Origin: JBOHHM01 sp050725495
GTDB taxonomy: Bacteria; Pseudomonadota; Gammaproteobacteria; Burkholderiales; Burkholderiaceae_C
NCBI GenBank assembly: GCA_050725495.1
Contig: JBOHHM010000115.1
Coordinates: 1 to 9,279 of the forward strand
Reading direction: 5' to 3'
Length of the DNA: 9,279 nucleotides
Shown piece by piece: positions 1 through 8,092 of this stretch; the stretch's first letter is position 1, and each line of letters starts with the position of its first letter. The position numbers and the translations under genes were made by a program. A model generated the notes under the pieces. That model had not been told where the DNA came from. It did no database searches and worked only from the letters and a program-made list of their open reading frames with translations.

Positions 1-1153
1 CGATGCCGACCACCATGCCCGCGTTGGCATTGCGCTCGTTGCGCGAGTACTGGCTCATGCCGTTGGTGACCACGCGCTGGGGCTCCGAGGTCGCCGCGAC
101 GACCGTGCCGCCGGGGCACATGCAAAAACTGTAGACCGAGCGGCCATTGCTGGCATGGTGCACCAGTTTGTAATCGGCCGCGCCCAGCAAGGGGTGGCCG
201 GCATGCTTGCCCCAGCGGGCGCGGTCGATCAGGCCTTGCGGGTGCTCGATGCGAAAGCCGATGGAAAACGGCTTGGCCTGCAGCTGCACGCCGCGCTCGT
301 GCAGCATCGCAAAAGTGTCGCGCGAACTGTGGCCCAGGGCCAGCACGACCTGGTCGGCGCGCAGCTCCTCGGTGAGGCCGGTGGCCTGGTTCAGCACCGT
401 CAAGCCACGCAGATGTCGTCCATCGGGGCCGTCTTCGATCAGCAGATCGGTCACGCGCTGCTCGAAGCGGATCTCGCCGCCCAGCGCGATGATCTGCTCG
501 CGCATGTTCTCCACGACCTTGACTAGCTTGAACGTGCCGATGTGCGGGTGGGCCACGTAGAGGATCTCGGGCGGCGCGCCGGCCTTCACAAACTCTTGCA
601 TGACCTTGCGCCCCAGGTGGCGCGGGTCCTTGATCTGGCTGTAGAGCTTGCCGTCGGAGAAGGTGCCGGCGCCGCCCTCGCCGAACTGCACATTGGATTC
701 GGGATTGAGCAGCTTCTTGCGCCACAGGCCCCAGGTGTCCTTGGTGCGCTGGCGCACGGTCTTGCCGCGCTCCAGCACGATGGGCCGAAAGCCCATCTGG
801 GCCAGCACCAGGGCCGCGAAGATGCCGCAGGGGCCGAAGCCCACCACCACGGGGCGCTGGGCCAGGCCGTCCGGCGCTTGGGCGGGCGGGCGCCAGGCCA
901 TGTCAGGCGAGGGCGCTATCTGGGGATGGCCCGCGTGCTGTTGCAGCAGGGCCGCCTCGGCCGCAGGGTCGGCCAGCTGCACATCGACGATGTAGACCCG
1001 CAGCAGCTCGGCTTTGCGCGCATCGAAGCTGCGTTTGTGGACCTGCAAGGGCCCGAGGGCATCGGCAGCAATGCCCAGCGTTCGGGCGATGAGGGCGGGC
1101 AGCGCGTCGTCCGCGTGGTCCAGCGGGAGTTTGAGTTCTGTCAGGCGAATCAT
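1..1153 (-). CDS. FAD-dependent oxidoreductase, COG2509-type (partial, C-terminus outside window)
   Basis: The frame is open from an ATG at 1153 to the left edge: 384 codons with no stop, so the C-terminus is missing. The protein starts MIRLTELKLPL. A small N-terminal domain of about 100 residues precedes a dinucleotide-binding motif GFGPCG (residues 105-110), followed by a predicted beta strand ending LERG (127-130). Further on are FSDGKLYSQ (165-173), LALGHSSRDT (271-280) and an NGMSQYSRNERNANAG stretch (364-379). This order matches the uncharacterised FAD-dependent dehydrogenases of COG2509, usually annotated NAD(P)/FAD-dependent oxidoreductase. Substrate and physiological role are not known for the family. 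The start fits the family N-terminus, although no strong Shine-Dalgarno sequence is visible. The gene is divergent from rnpB, with about 70 bp between them. Family assignment is confident; function is not assignable. Confidence 0.88.
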   Translation of the reverse strand, partial: MIRLTELKLPLDHADDALPALIARTLGIAADALGPLQVHKRSFDARKAELLRVYIVDVQLADPAAEAALLQQHAGHPQIAPSPDMAWRPPAQAPDGLAQRPVVVGFGPCGIFAALVLAQMGFRPIVLERGKTVRQRTKDTWGLWRKKLLNPESNVQFGEGGAGTFSDGKLYSQIKDPRHLGRKVMQEFVKAGAPPEILYVAHPHIGTFKLVKVVENMREQIIALGGEIRFEQRVTDLLIEDGPDGRHLRGLTVLNQATGLTEELRADQVVLALGHSSRDTFAMLHERGVQLQAKPFSIGFRIEHPQGLIDRARWGKHAGHPLLGAADYKLVHHASNGRSVYSFCMCPGGTVVAATSEPQRVVTNGMSQYSRNERNANAGMVVGI

Positions 1154-1187
1154 GGGGCGGCTCGTGTTGATCAAGCAGACCCCGATT

Positions 1188-1216
1188 TTAGTTGCCGCAC
1201 CGCGCTGGCCGATAAT
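1188..1216 (+). promoter_or_regulatory. Putative rnpB promoter
   Basis: A -10-like GATAAT (1211-1216) ends 7 bases before the predicted 5' end of the RNase P RNA, as expected for a sigma70 start. The -35 is poor: TTAGTT (1188-1193) gives a 17-bp spacer, and TTGCCG (1192-1197) is closer to consensus but too near. The assignment rests mainly on position, since the gap between the divergent oxidoreductase gene and rnpB is only about 70 bp and must hold a promoter for each. Confidence 0.45.
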
Positions 1217-1223
1217 AGACAGC

Positions 1224-1567
1224 GTGAAGCTCGCCAGACCGCCGCTGGTGCAAGCCGCGAGGCCGACGCTTGCGTCGGGTGGAAACACCGCACTGGAGGA
1301 ACGTCCGGACTGCACAGGGCAGCGTAGCAGGTAACACCTGTCCACCGCGAGGTGAGGATCAGAGCAACAGAGACGAGCCGGTTAAGTCCGGGTGAAACGG
1401 GCAATCTCTACGCGCAGCAATACCAAGTAGGCCAGCGACGATGTGGCTCCGCAGAGCTGGCGGGTAGGTAGCACCGAGCCCTTGGGTGACCCAGGGCCCA
1501 GAGTAATGGCGGTCACGTTGGGGGCAACCTCAACGCACAGAATCCGGCTTACCGGCGGGCTTCACAC
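1224..1567 (+). ncRNA. rnpB: RNase P RNA (bacterial class A)
   Basis: This is the catalytic RNA of ribonuclease P, which removes 5' leaders from pre-tRNAs. The ends form helix P1: GTGAAGCTCGCC (1224-1235) pairs with GGCGGGCTTCAC (1554-1565) with one G-U pair. The universal core is visible: GGAGGAACGTCCGGACTGC (1295-1313, 5' strand of P4), AGAGCAACAGAGA (1361-1373), GGTGAAACGG (1391-1400), CAGCAATACCAAGTAGG (1416-1432) and CAGAATCCGGCTTACC (1538-1553, 3' strand of P4). A hairpin with a GCAA tetraloop (1516-1535) sits where P18 is expected. The length of about 342 nt is shorter than the roughly 377 nt of E. coli. Most of the difference falls after GGTGAAA, where the P12 arm appears to be missing or minimal. 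A T5 run at 1568-1572 directly follows P1 and may mark the 3' end. Exact ends are uncertain by a few bases. Confidence 0.96.
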
Positions 1568-1607
1568 TTTTTCTGGTGCTCATCTGGAGCAGGCAGTGGT
1601 GCGCGAC

Positions 1608-1628
1608 GGCCCTGCGGCGTGCGGGGCC
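1608..1628 (+). other. GC-rich hairpin between rnpB and the membrane protein gene
   Basis: GGCCCTGC (1608-1615) can pair with GCGGGGCC (1621-1628) around a GGCGT loop, giving 8 pairs including one G-U. No T-run follows, so it is not a classic terminator. In GC-rich DNA such a stem may arise by chance. The rest of the gap between rnpB and the next gene shows nothing else I recognise. Confidence 0.25.
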
Positions 1629-1705
1629 ATCGAGGGACGGCGTGTGCGTTGGCTGCGCCAGCGCGGTAAGGTCGGCTCACCGCTCGAGTCGTTTCGGTGG
1701 TTCGT

Positions 1706-2020
1706 ATGGCCTTGCGCACCCTGCTTTATCGCTATTTCTTCTTCGGTTGGCTGTTCCGCGACGTCAACCGCGGCAACCAGTTCGAGCGCTCGGTCGCCTG
1801 GCGCCACAATCAAGCGCAGGCGCACTGGCTGCCGACCTACATGCGCCGCTGGCTGGTCTGCGGGCTGCTGCTGTACGTGGGCGGCGCGTTCGTCGAGCGG
1901 GTGCTGGGTGCGCCGATCGTCTCTCTGTTCCTCTACATGCCGGGCGCGCTCAGCCTGCCGATCGACGCCGTCATCGTGGTCGCGTGGGCCGGCTTGAAGG
2001 CGCTGTCCGGTCCGCCCTGA
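1706..2020 (+). CDS. Small predicted membrane protein, function unknown
   Basis: This is a 104-residue protein starting MALRTLLYRYFFFGWLF. I chose the ATG at 1706 over the GTG at 1697 because GGTGG (1696-1700) can serve as its ribosome binding site and the protein then opens directly with its hydrophobic N-terminal stretch. Residues 5-17 are aromatic and hydrophobic. They are followed by a polar, basic segment (about 18-48) rich in Arg, Asn, Gln and Trp, then two likely membrane helices at about 50-66 and 71-98. There are no catalytic motifs and no cleavable signal peptide. I do not recognise a named family. The segregation of hydrophobic and charged residues, with basic residues flanking the helices, supports a real inner-membrane protein rather than a chance frame. 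It could be cotranscribed with rnpB or have its own promoter in the 140-bp gap. Confidence 0.7.
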   Translation: MALRTLLYRYFFFGWLFRDVNRGNQFERSVAWRHNQAQAHWLPTYMRRWLVCGLLLYVGGAFVERVLGAPIVSLFLYMPGALSLPIDAVIVVAWAGLKALSGPP

Positions 2021-2043
2021 CATCGCAAGCCCGCAAGTCGGCG

Positions 2044-2075
2044 CGACGATGGACACGATTTCTCGTCGGTTGATT
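2044..2075 (+). terminator. Weak candidate terminator between convergent genes
   Basis: The 87-bp gap between the convergent membrane protein gene and the end of the suf operon holds an inverted repeat CGACGA (2044-2049) / TCGTCG (2063-2068). TTTT (2072-2075) follows on the plus strand. The stem is short (6 bp), the loop long (13 nt) and the T-tract interrupted, so this is a weak call. No better terminator for either strand is visible here. Confidence 0.22.
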
Positions 2076-2107
2076 TTGCGGCCAGGAGCGGACGTTCAGC
2101 GCTTGAG

Positions 2108-2428
2108 TCAGTCGAAGCGGTCGTCCTTCACCTGCACCATGCCGCCCTCGACCCGCACCGGGAAGGTCGCCACCGCCTCGTAGGCCGGCGGTGTCAGCGC
2201 CTCGCCGGTGACCAGCGAAAACTGCGAGCCGTGGCGGGGGCAGACAATGATGTCGTCCAGCAATTCGCCGTCGGACAGGGTCTCGGCCTCGTGGGTGCAC
2301 TTGTCCTCGATCGCATAGTAGTGGCCGTCGACGTTGAACACGGCGATGGGCACGCCGTCCACGTCCACGGTGCGGCAGGTGCCGGGCGGGAAGTCGTCCG
2401 CCGGGGCGACGTCGGTCCAGTCGGCCAT
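2108..2428 (-). CDS. Rieske-type [2Fe-2S] ferredoxin (non-heme iron oxygenase ferredoxin-like)
   Basis: This 106-residue soluble protein starts MADWTDV and consists of one Rieske domain. The cluster ligands are C44-T-H46 and C63-P-R-H66, that is C-x-H-x16-C-x2-H. The extra disulfide cysteines of bc1-type Rieske proteins are absent and there is no signal peptide or membrane anchor. This points to a cytoplasmic low-potential ferredoxin like those serving aromatic ring dioxygenases. ATG 2428 is preferred over the adjacent GTG (2431) because the GAGGGGG ribosome binding site is then 8 bases upstream. It is the last gene of the suf operon, 13 bp after sufT, with no oxygenase nearby. That suggests a role in Fe-S assembly as electron carrier or client rather than in aromatic degradation (inference). 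Confidence 0.9.
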   Translation of the reverse strand: MADWTDVAPADDFPPGTCRTVDVDGVPIAVFNVDGHYYAIEDKCTHEAETLSDGELLDDIIVCPRHGSQFSLVTGEALTPPAYEAVATFPVRVEGGMVQVKDDRFD

Positions 2429-2441
2429 CACGGTAGCCCCC

Positions 2442-2804
2442 TCACAGCAACCCGAGCTGCAGGCGCGCCGCCTCGCTCATCATGTCGCGGGACCACGGCG
2501 GCTCCCACACCAGCTCGACCTCGACCTCGTTGACGTCGGGCACCGCTTCGACGGTGCGCCCGACCGTCTCAGGAAAGGTCTGCGCCACCGGACAACCGGG
2601 GGCGGTCAGCGTCAGGCGGATGTGCACGCTGCCGCGGGCCTCGTCCACGTCCAGCCCGTAGACCAGACCCAGGTCGTAGATATTGACCGGAATTTCCGGG
2701 TCGTACACGGTCTGCAGGGCCTCGATCACCCGCGCCTGCAGCCCCGTGGCCGGGGGCGCGGTGGCGACCTCCTGGGCATGTTGCAGCCAATCAAAGATGT
2801 TCAT
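2442..2804 (-). CDS. sufT: SufT-like Fe-S assembly protein (DUF59/MIP18 family)
   Basis: The 120-residue protein starts MNIFDWLQ. It shows the DUF59/MIP18 hallmarks DPEIPVNIYDLGL (35-47), TAPGCP (67-72, with the conserved Cys71) and a C-terminal WEPPW (100-104). Homologues inside suf operons are called SUF-associated protein or SufT and are implicated in maturation of Fe-S proteins, perhaps as a transfer factor. The biochemical role is not settled. An upstream ATG at 2882 would give 146 residues but overlap sufU. ATG 2804 lies 5 bp after the sufU stop, has GGAG 8 bases upstream and matches the family N-terminus, so I chose it. There are no signs of damage. The family is confident; the symbol is by context. 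Confidence 0.9.
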   Translation of the reverse strand: MNIFDWLQHAQEVATAPPATGLQARVIEALQTVYDPEIPVNIYDLGLVYGLDVDEARGSVHIRLTLTAPGCPVAQTFPETVGRTVEAVPDVNEVEVELVWEPPWSRDMMSEAARLQLGLL

Positions 2805-2809
2805 CGCGT

Positions 2810-3253
2810 TCACTCCGTCGAAACCGGCTGGCTCGCCTCGTTCAGCGCCGCGCGCAGCGTATGCCAGGCGAGCGTCGCGCATTTAACCCGTACCGGGAAC
2901 TCGCGCACGCCGGCCAGCACCTCGAGCTTGCCCAGAGGCACCGGGGCGCCGTCAGCGCCCGTCACCAGCGCATGAAAGCCGGCAAACAGGGCCTCGGCTT
3001 GCGCTTCGGTCTTGCCCTTGAGCGCGTCGGTCATCAGCGACGCCGAGGCGGTGGAAATGGCGCAGCCCGAGCCTTCGAAGCGCGCGTCTTCGATCACGCC
3101 GTCCACGACCCTGAGCGCGAGCGTCAGCCGGTCGCCGCACAGCGGGTTGAAGCCCTCGGCGTGCCGATTCGCCCCTGCCAGCGGCCCGAAATTGTGCGGG
3201 TGGCGGTAGTGGTCGACGATGACTTCCTGGTAGAGATCGCGCAAGTCCGACAT
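2810..3253 (-). CDS. sufU: Fe-S cluster assembly sulfur-transfer protein SufU
   Basis: The 147-residue protein is the same length as the well-studied Bacillus SufU. It starts MSDLRDLYQEVIVDHY and has the zinc-site residues of that class: C39 and D41 (in CGDRL), C64 (GSGCAIS) and C125 (VKCATLAW). SufU accepts sulfur from the SufS persulfide, with zinc held by these residues until Cys exchange. The longer spacing between the first and second Cys regions fits SufU rather than the IscU scaffold. The start overlaps the sufS stop by one base (TGATG), with GGAGG 10 bases upstream, so the two genes are translationally coupled. A long open frame continues upstream of this ATG through sufS in another frame; I regard that as a shadow. 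The SufU form, better known from Gram-positive bacteria, stands here in place of SufE. Confidence 0.93.
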   Translation of the reverse strand: MSDLRDLYQEVIVDHYRHPHNFGPLAGANRHAEGFNPLCGDRLTLALRVVDGVIEDARFEGSGCAISTASASLMTDALKGKTEAQAEALFAGFHALVTGADGAPVPLGKLEVLAGVREFPVRVKCATLAWHTLRAALNEASQPVSTE

Positions 3254-4518
3254 CAGCCAAACACCTCCTGCGCCCTGCGGATTGCGCGCATCAGCACATC
3301 CACCTCTTCGACCGTGTTGTAGAGGGCGAACGAGGCGCGCACCGTCGCGGGCAGGCCGAAATGCGCCATCACCGGCATCGCGCAATGGTGGCCGGTGCGC
3401 ACCGCCACCCCCTCGGCGTCGAGGATGGTGCCGACATCGTGCGGGTGCACGCCCTCCACGGTGAACGACAGGATGCTCGCCTTGTCCCGGGCTGTGCCGA
3501 TGAGGCGCAGGCCGGCGATCCGGGCCGCCTGTTCGGTGGCGTAGGCCAGCAGCGCGTGTTCGTGGGCGGCGATGGCGGGCAAACCCACCCTGCTCACATA
3601 ATCGATCGCCGTCCCCAGGCCGATGCCGCCCGCGATATGGGGGGTGCCGGCCTCGAACTTGTACGGCAGGTCGTTGTAGCTCGTGCGGGCGAAGGTGACC
3701 TCGCGGATCATGTCGCCGCCGCCCTGGTAGGGGGGCATGGCGTCCAGCAGCGCCGCCTTGCCGTAGAGCACGCCGATGCCGGTCGGGCCATACAGCTTGT
3801 GGCCGGAGAAGGCGTAGAAATCGCAGTCGAGCGCCTGCACGTCGATCGGCAGGTGGGCCGCCGCCTGGGCGCCATCGACCAGGACCACCGCCCCCACCGC
3901 ATGGGCGAGCGCGATGAGGCGCTTGACCGGGTTGATGGTGCCCAGCGCGTTCGACAGCTGCGTCACCGCGACGAGGCGCGTCGCCGGGCCCAGCAGGCGT
4001 TCGAACATGTCCAGGCGCAGCTCGCCGGCGTCGTCGATGGGCGCGACGCGCAGCACGGCGCCCGTGCGCTCGCACAGCAGCTGCCACGGCACGATGTTGG
4101 AGTGGTGCTCCATCTCGGTGATCAGGATCTCGTCGCCGGGCCGCAGGCGTTGTCCGTAGCTCGCCGCCACCAGGTTGATGGCCTCGGTGGTGCCGCGCAC
4201 GAACACGACTTCCTCACGGCGGGCCGCGTTGATGAAGCGCCGCACGCTGTCGCGCGCCGCCTCAAAAGCCTCGGTCGCCTGCTGGCTCAGGCTGTGCACG
4301 CCGCGGTGGATGTTGGCGTTGAGTTCGGCGTAGTAGCGCGCCTCGCACTCGATCACGCGCTGTGGCTTCTGGCTGGTGGCAGCGTTGTCCAGGTAGACCA
4401 GGGGCTTGCCGTGCACCGTCTGGCGCAGGATGGGGAAGTCCTGCCGCAGCCGCGCCACCTCCAGGGCGGCCTCAGGGGCGCCGTAGCGTGCGCTCAGTTC
4501 GTTCAGCGGGGCGTTCAT
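3253..4518 (-). CDS. sufS: Cysteine desulfurase SufS (group II)
   Basis: The 421-residue PLP enzyme converts L-cysteine to L-alanine and leaves a persulfide on the enzyme, the sulfur source for the clusters. The N-terminal region carries the group II signature VYLDNAATSQKP (41-52) and NIHRGVHSL (69-77). PLP-site residues follow: TEMEHHSN (134-141), VDGAQ (214-218) with Asp215, and the Schiff-base lysine K241 in SGHKLYGPTGIG. The catalytic cysteine is C379 in RTGHHCAMP, the form seen in SufS rather than IscS. The start ATG overlaps the sufD stop (ATGA, 4 bp) and has its own AAGGA five to seven bases upstream. This may let it be translated even though sufD is interrupted. The 3' end overlaps sufU by one base. 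The gene looks intact and full length. Confidence 0.97.
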   Translation of the reverse strand: MNAPLNELSARYGAPEAALEVARLRQDFPILRQTVHGKPLVYLDNAATSQKPQRVIECEARYYAELNANIHRGVHSLSQQATEAFEAARDSVRRFINAARREEVVFVRGTTEAINLVAASYGQRLRPGDEILITEMEHHSNIVPWQLLCERTGAVLRVAPIDDAGELRLDMFERLLGPATRLVAVTQLSNALGTINPVKRLIALAHAVGAVVLVDGAQAAAHLPIDVQALDCDFYAFSGHKLYGPTGIGVLYGKAALLDAMPPYQGGGDMIREVTFARTSYNDLPYKFEAGTPHIAGGIGLGTAIDYVSRVGLPAIAAHEHALLAYATEQAARIAGLRLIGTARDKASILSFTVEGVHPHDVGTILDAEGVAVRTGHHCAMPVMAHFGLPATVRASFALYNTVEEVDVLMRAIRRAQEVFG

Positions 4519-5834
4519 AGCAGTTCCTTCACCCGCTCGGGCAGACGTCCCAGCAGCAGCTTTTCCAGCCTCGCCCGCAACGCAGGAATGCCCACCCGGC
4601 CGATCACTTCCTCGGCGAAGGCAAAGGTGAGCAGCGCGCGTGCCGACGTGTCGTCCACCCCGCGCGAGCGCAGGTAGAAGATCTGCTCGGGGTCGAGCTG
4701 GCCGACGGTGGCGCCGTGGCTGCATTTGACGTCGTCGGCGTAGATCTCCAGTTGCGGCTTGGTATCGACTTCGGCGTTGTCCGACAGCAGCAGGTTGCGA
4801 TTGGATTGGTAGGCGTCGCTGTGCTGCGCATCGGCATGCACGATCACCTTGCCGTTGAATACCGCGCGGGATGCGCCGGCCAGCACGCCCTTGTAGAACT
4901 CGCGGCTGGTGCCGTGCGGCCGGGCATGGTCGATCCGTGTGTGGTGGTCGATATGCTGGCGGCCGTCGGTCATGTACAGCCCGTCGAGCCCGCACGCGGT
5001 GTGCTCGGCGTTGAGCCCGACGCGGATGTCGATCCGCGCGAGGCCCCCGCCCAGCGCGAACGAGCGCGAGGTAAAGCGGCTGCCGTGCTGCTGGTCGGCA
5101 TTCACGGCGGCGATGTGGAATGCCTTGAGGCTTTCCTGCTGCAGCTTGTGGTGCTCGATCTCGGCGTCGCGCCCGGTCACGAGGTCGGTGATCACGTTGG
5201 TGAAGTACGCGTCATCGCCCACGGCCACATGGTGCTCGACCAGCCTCGCCCGGCTGCCGGCGTCGGCCATTACGAGGTTGCGCGTCTGGACCGCCAGGCC
5301 CGCTTCGGTGGCGACGAACAGCAGGTGGATAGGCGTGTCGAGCGCCACGCCGGCGCCCAGATGGACATAGGCTCCGTCGGTCATGAAGGCCGCGTTCAGC
5401 GCCGCGAAACCGCTCGGGTAGGCATCGGGCGCCGGCCCCAGCATGCTTTCCAGGCGCTCGGGGTCGCGCTCCAGCAGCTCGGCGAGGCTGGCCAGTGTGA
5501 CGCCCGCGGGCAGTGGCCCGATGCGCGACCAGTGTGGCTGTTAATGTCCGTTCACGAATACCAGCCGTTGTGTGTCGGGCAGGCTCCAGCCTTCGATCTG
5601 CTGCGCCGTGGCACCGTTCGATGCCGGCGGCGCCAGCACGAAGCGGGCCTTCTCGATGGCCGCGACGCTGGTGTACTTCCAGTCCTCCTGCCGCAGCGTC
5701 GGCAAGCCGGTGTCGGCGAAAGACGCCAGAGCCGCTTCGCGCGCACGCCGCAGCCACGGCAGGTGCCCGCCGGGCAGTGACGCTTTGAGGCGGGCGAACT
5801 CGTCGCGGTAGAAATCAGCTGCGGTGGCGTTCAT
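4515..5834 (-). pseudogene. sufD: sufD, SUF scaffold subunit, interrupted by one in-frame stop
   Basis: SufD pairs with SufB and SufC in the cytoplasmic SufBC2D scaffold, where it supports iron entry and cluster formation. The gene starts at ATG 5834, overlapping the sufC stop (ATGA). Codons 1-97 give a normal N-terminal region including the conserved LRQEDWKYTS, then VFVNGH. Codon 98 is TAA (5541-5543). The same frame then continues as QPHWSRIGPLPAGV and runs without another stop to 4515, giving 438 sense codons in all, normal for SufD. The C-terminal part keeps KCSHGATVGQLDPEQ, with Cys371 and His373 (counting through the stop) matching the Cys/His pair important in E. coli SufD. No frameshift is needed. 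The first in-frame ATG after the stop is at 5444, so a 309-residue C-terminal fragment (4515-5444) is possible, with only a weak GGAA before it. I label it pseudogene for the literal sequence. Sequencing error or readthrough cannot be excluded. Confidence 0.9.
5541..5543 (-). other. Premature ochre stop codon (TAA) inside sufD
   Basis: The minus strand reads GTG AAC GGA CAT TAA CAG CCA CAC TGG. The codons before and after both encode typical SufD sequence in one frame, so a single substitution explains the interruption. A tyrosine codon (TAT or TAC) would differ by one base and fits the hydrophobic or aromatic position expected after VNGH; this restoration is inference. There is no homopolymer at the site that would suggest a simple length error. 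Confidence 0.93.
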
Positions 5835-6601
5835 GGGACCACCCCCGCCGGGTTTGCGGCCTCGGCCTCGATCCAGCCGTAACCGTGGCTTTCCAGCTCC
5901 AGCGCCAGCTCGCGCCCTCCGGACAGCGCGATGCGGCCCTGCGCCAGCACATGCACCTGGTCCGGCACGATGTAGTTGAGCAGGCGCTGGTAGTGGGTCA
6001 CCAGCACGATGGCGCGTTGCGGGCTGCGCATGGCGTCGACGCCGCCAGCGACCACCTTGAGCGCGTCGATGTCCAGGCCCGAATCGGTCTCGTCGAGGAT
6101 GGCGAGTTTGGGCTCCAACACGGCCATCTGCAGGATCTCGTTGCGCTTTTTCTCGCCGCCGGAGAAGCCCTCGTTGACCGAGCGGTAGAGCAGGCTCGCG
6201 TCCATGCCCATCAGTTGCAGCTTGCCCTTGACCAGCGCGAGGAAATCCACCGCGTCCAGCTCAGGCTCGCCGCGGTGCTTGCGCAGCGCATTGACCGCCG
6301 CCTTCAGCAGATAGATGTTGGCGACGCCGGGGATCTCCACCGGGTACTGGAAGGCCAGAAAGATCCCCGAGCGCGCCCGCTCTTCAGGCGCCAGCTCGAG
6401 CAGGTTGCGGCCCTCGTAGCGCACCTCGCCGGCGGTCACCGTGCAGTTGTCGCGCCCGGCCAGCACATGGGCCAGCGTGCTCTTGCCCGAGCCGTTCGGC
6501 CCCATGATGGCGTGCACTTCGCCGGCCCGGATCGTGAGGTCAATGCCGTGCAGGATGGGCTTGTCGTCGACGCTGACGTGCAGGTTTCTGATCTCGAGCA
6601 T
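5831..6601 (-). CDS. sufC: Fe-S cluster assembly ATPase SufC
   Basis: The 256-residue soluble ABC-type ATPase drives conformational change in the SufBC2D scaffold. Visible motifs are Walker A GPNGSGKST (34-42), Q-loop Gln85 in AFQYPVEIPGV, the SufC-type signature FSGGEKKRNE (146-155), Walker B LAILDETDSGLD (166-177) with Asp170 and Glu171, and the switch His203 in VTHYQRLL. The GEKKR signature and the DETDSGLDIDAL stretch are characteristic of SufC rather than of transporters, and there are no membrane segments. ATG 6601 is preceded by AGGGG at 6 bases and lies 12 bp after the sufB stop. The 3' end overlaps sufD by 4 bp. The gene looks intact, including all catalytic residues. Confidence 0.97.
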   Translation of the reverse strand: MLEIRNLHVSVDDKPILHGIDLTIRAGEVHAIMGPNGSGKSTLAHVLAGRDNCTVTAGEVRYEGRNLLELAPEERARSGIFLAFQYPVEIPGVANIYLLKAAVNALRKHRGEPELDAVDFLALVKGKLQLMGMDASLLYRSVNEGFSGGEKKRNEILQMAVLEPKLAILDETDSGLDIDALKVVAGGVDAMRSPQRAIVLVTHYQRLLNYIVPDQVHVLAQGRIALSGGRELALELESHGYGWIEAEAANPAGVVP

Positions 6602-6613
6602 TGTTTGCCCCTG

Positions 6614-8062
<1,449 letters not shown>

Positions 8063-8092
8063 GTGCTGTCTCCCGTAGCGACCGGACGCCTG

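Noticed and set aside
155..1327. Several plus-strand frames over the left end
   Set aside because: They are antisense to the FAD-dependent oxidoreductase, whose minus-strand translation is clearly coding.
1443..1997. 184-codon frame on the plus strand
   Set aside because: It begins inside the RNase P RNA and overlaps the better-supported membrane protein in another frame; the peptide is Arg/Ser-rich noise.
2810..4087. Apparent fusion of a long frame with sufU
   Set aside because: The upstream part is sufS in the wrong frame. The true sufU start overlaps the sufS stop, with a strong ribosome binding site.
3361..4677. 438-codon open frame on the plus strand
   Set aside because: Antisense shadow of sufS and the end of sufD, without recognisable motifs.
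5445..5540. Frameshift or insertion sequence as the cause of the split sufD
   Set aside because: The frame is the same on both sides, with no extra or missing bases, no target duplication and no inserted DNA.
5541..5543. Selenocysteine or pyrrolysine insertion at the sufD stop
   Set aside because: The codon is TAA; selenocysteine uses TGA and pyrrolysine TAG, and SufD is not a known client of either.
4716..5780. 354-codon open frame on the plus strand across the sufD stop region
   Set aside because: Antisense to both sufD parts, and the peptide resembles no family. It does not explain the sufD stop.
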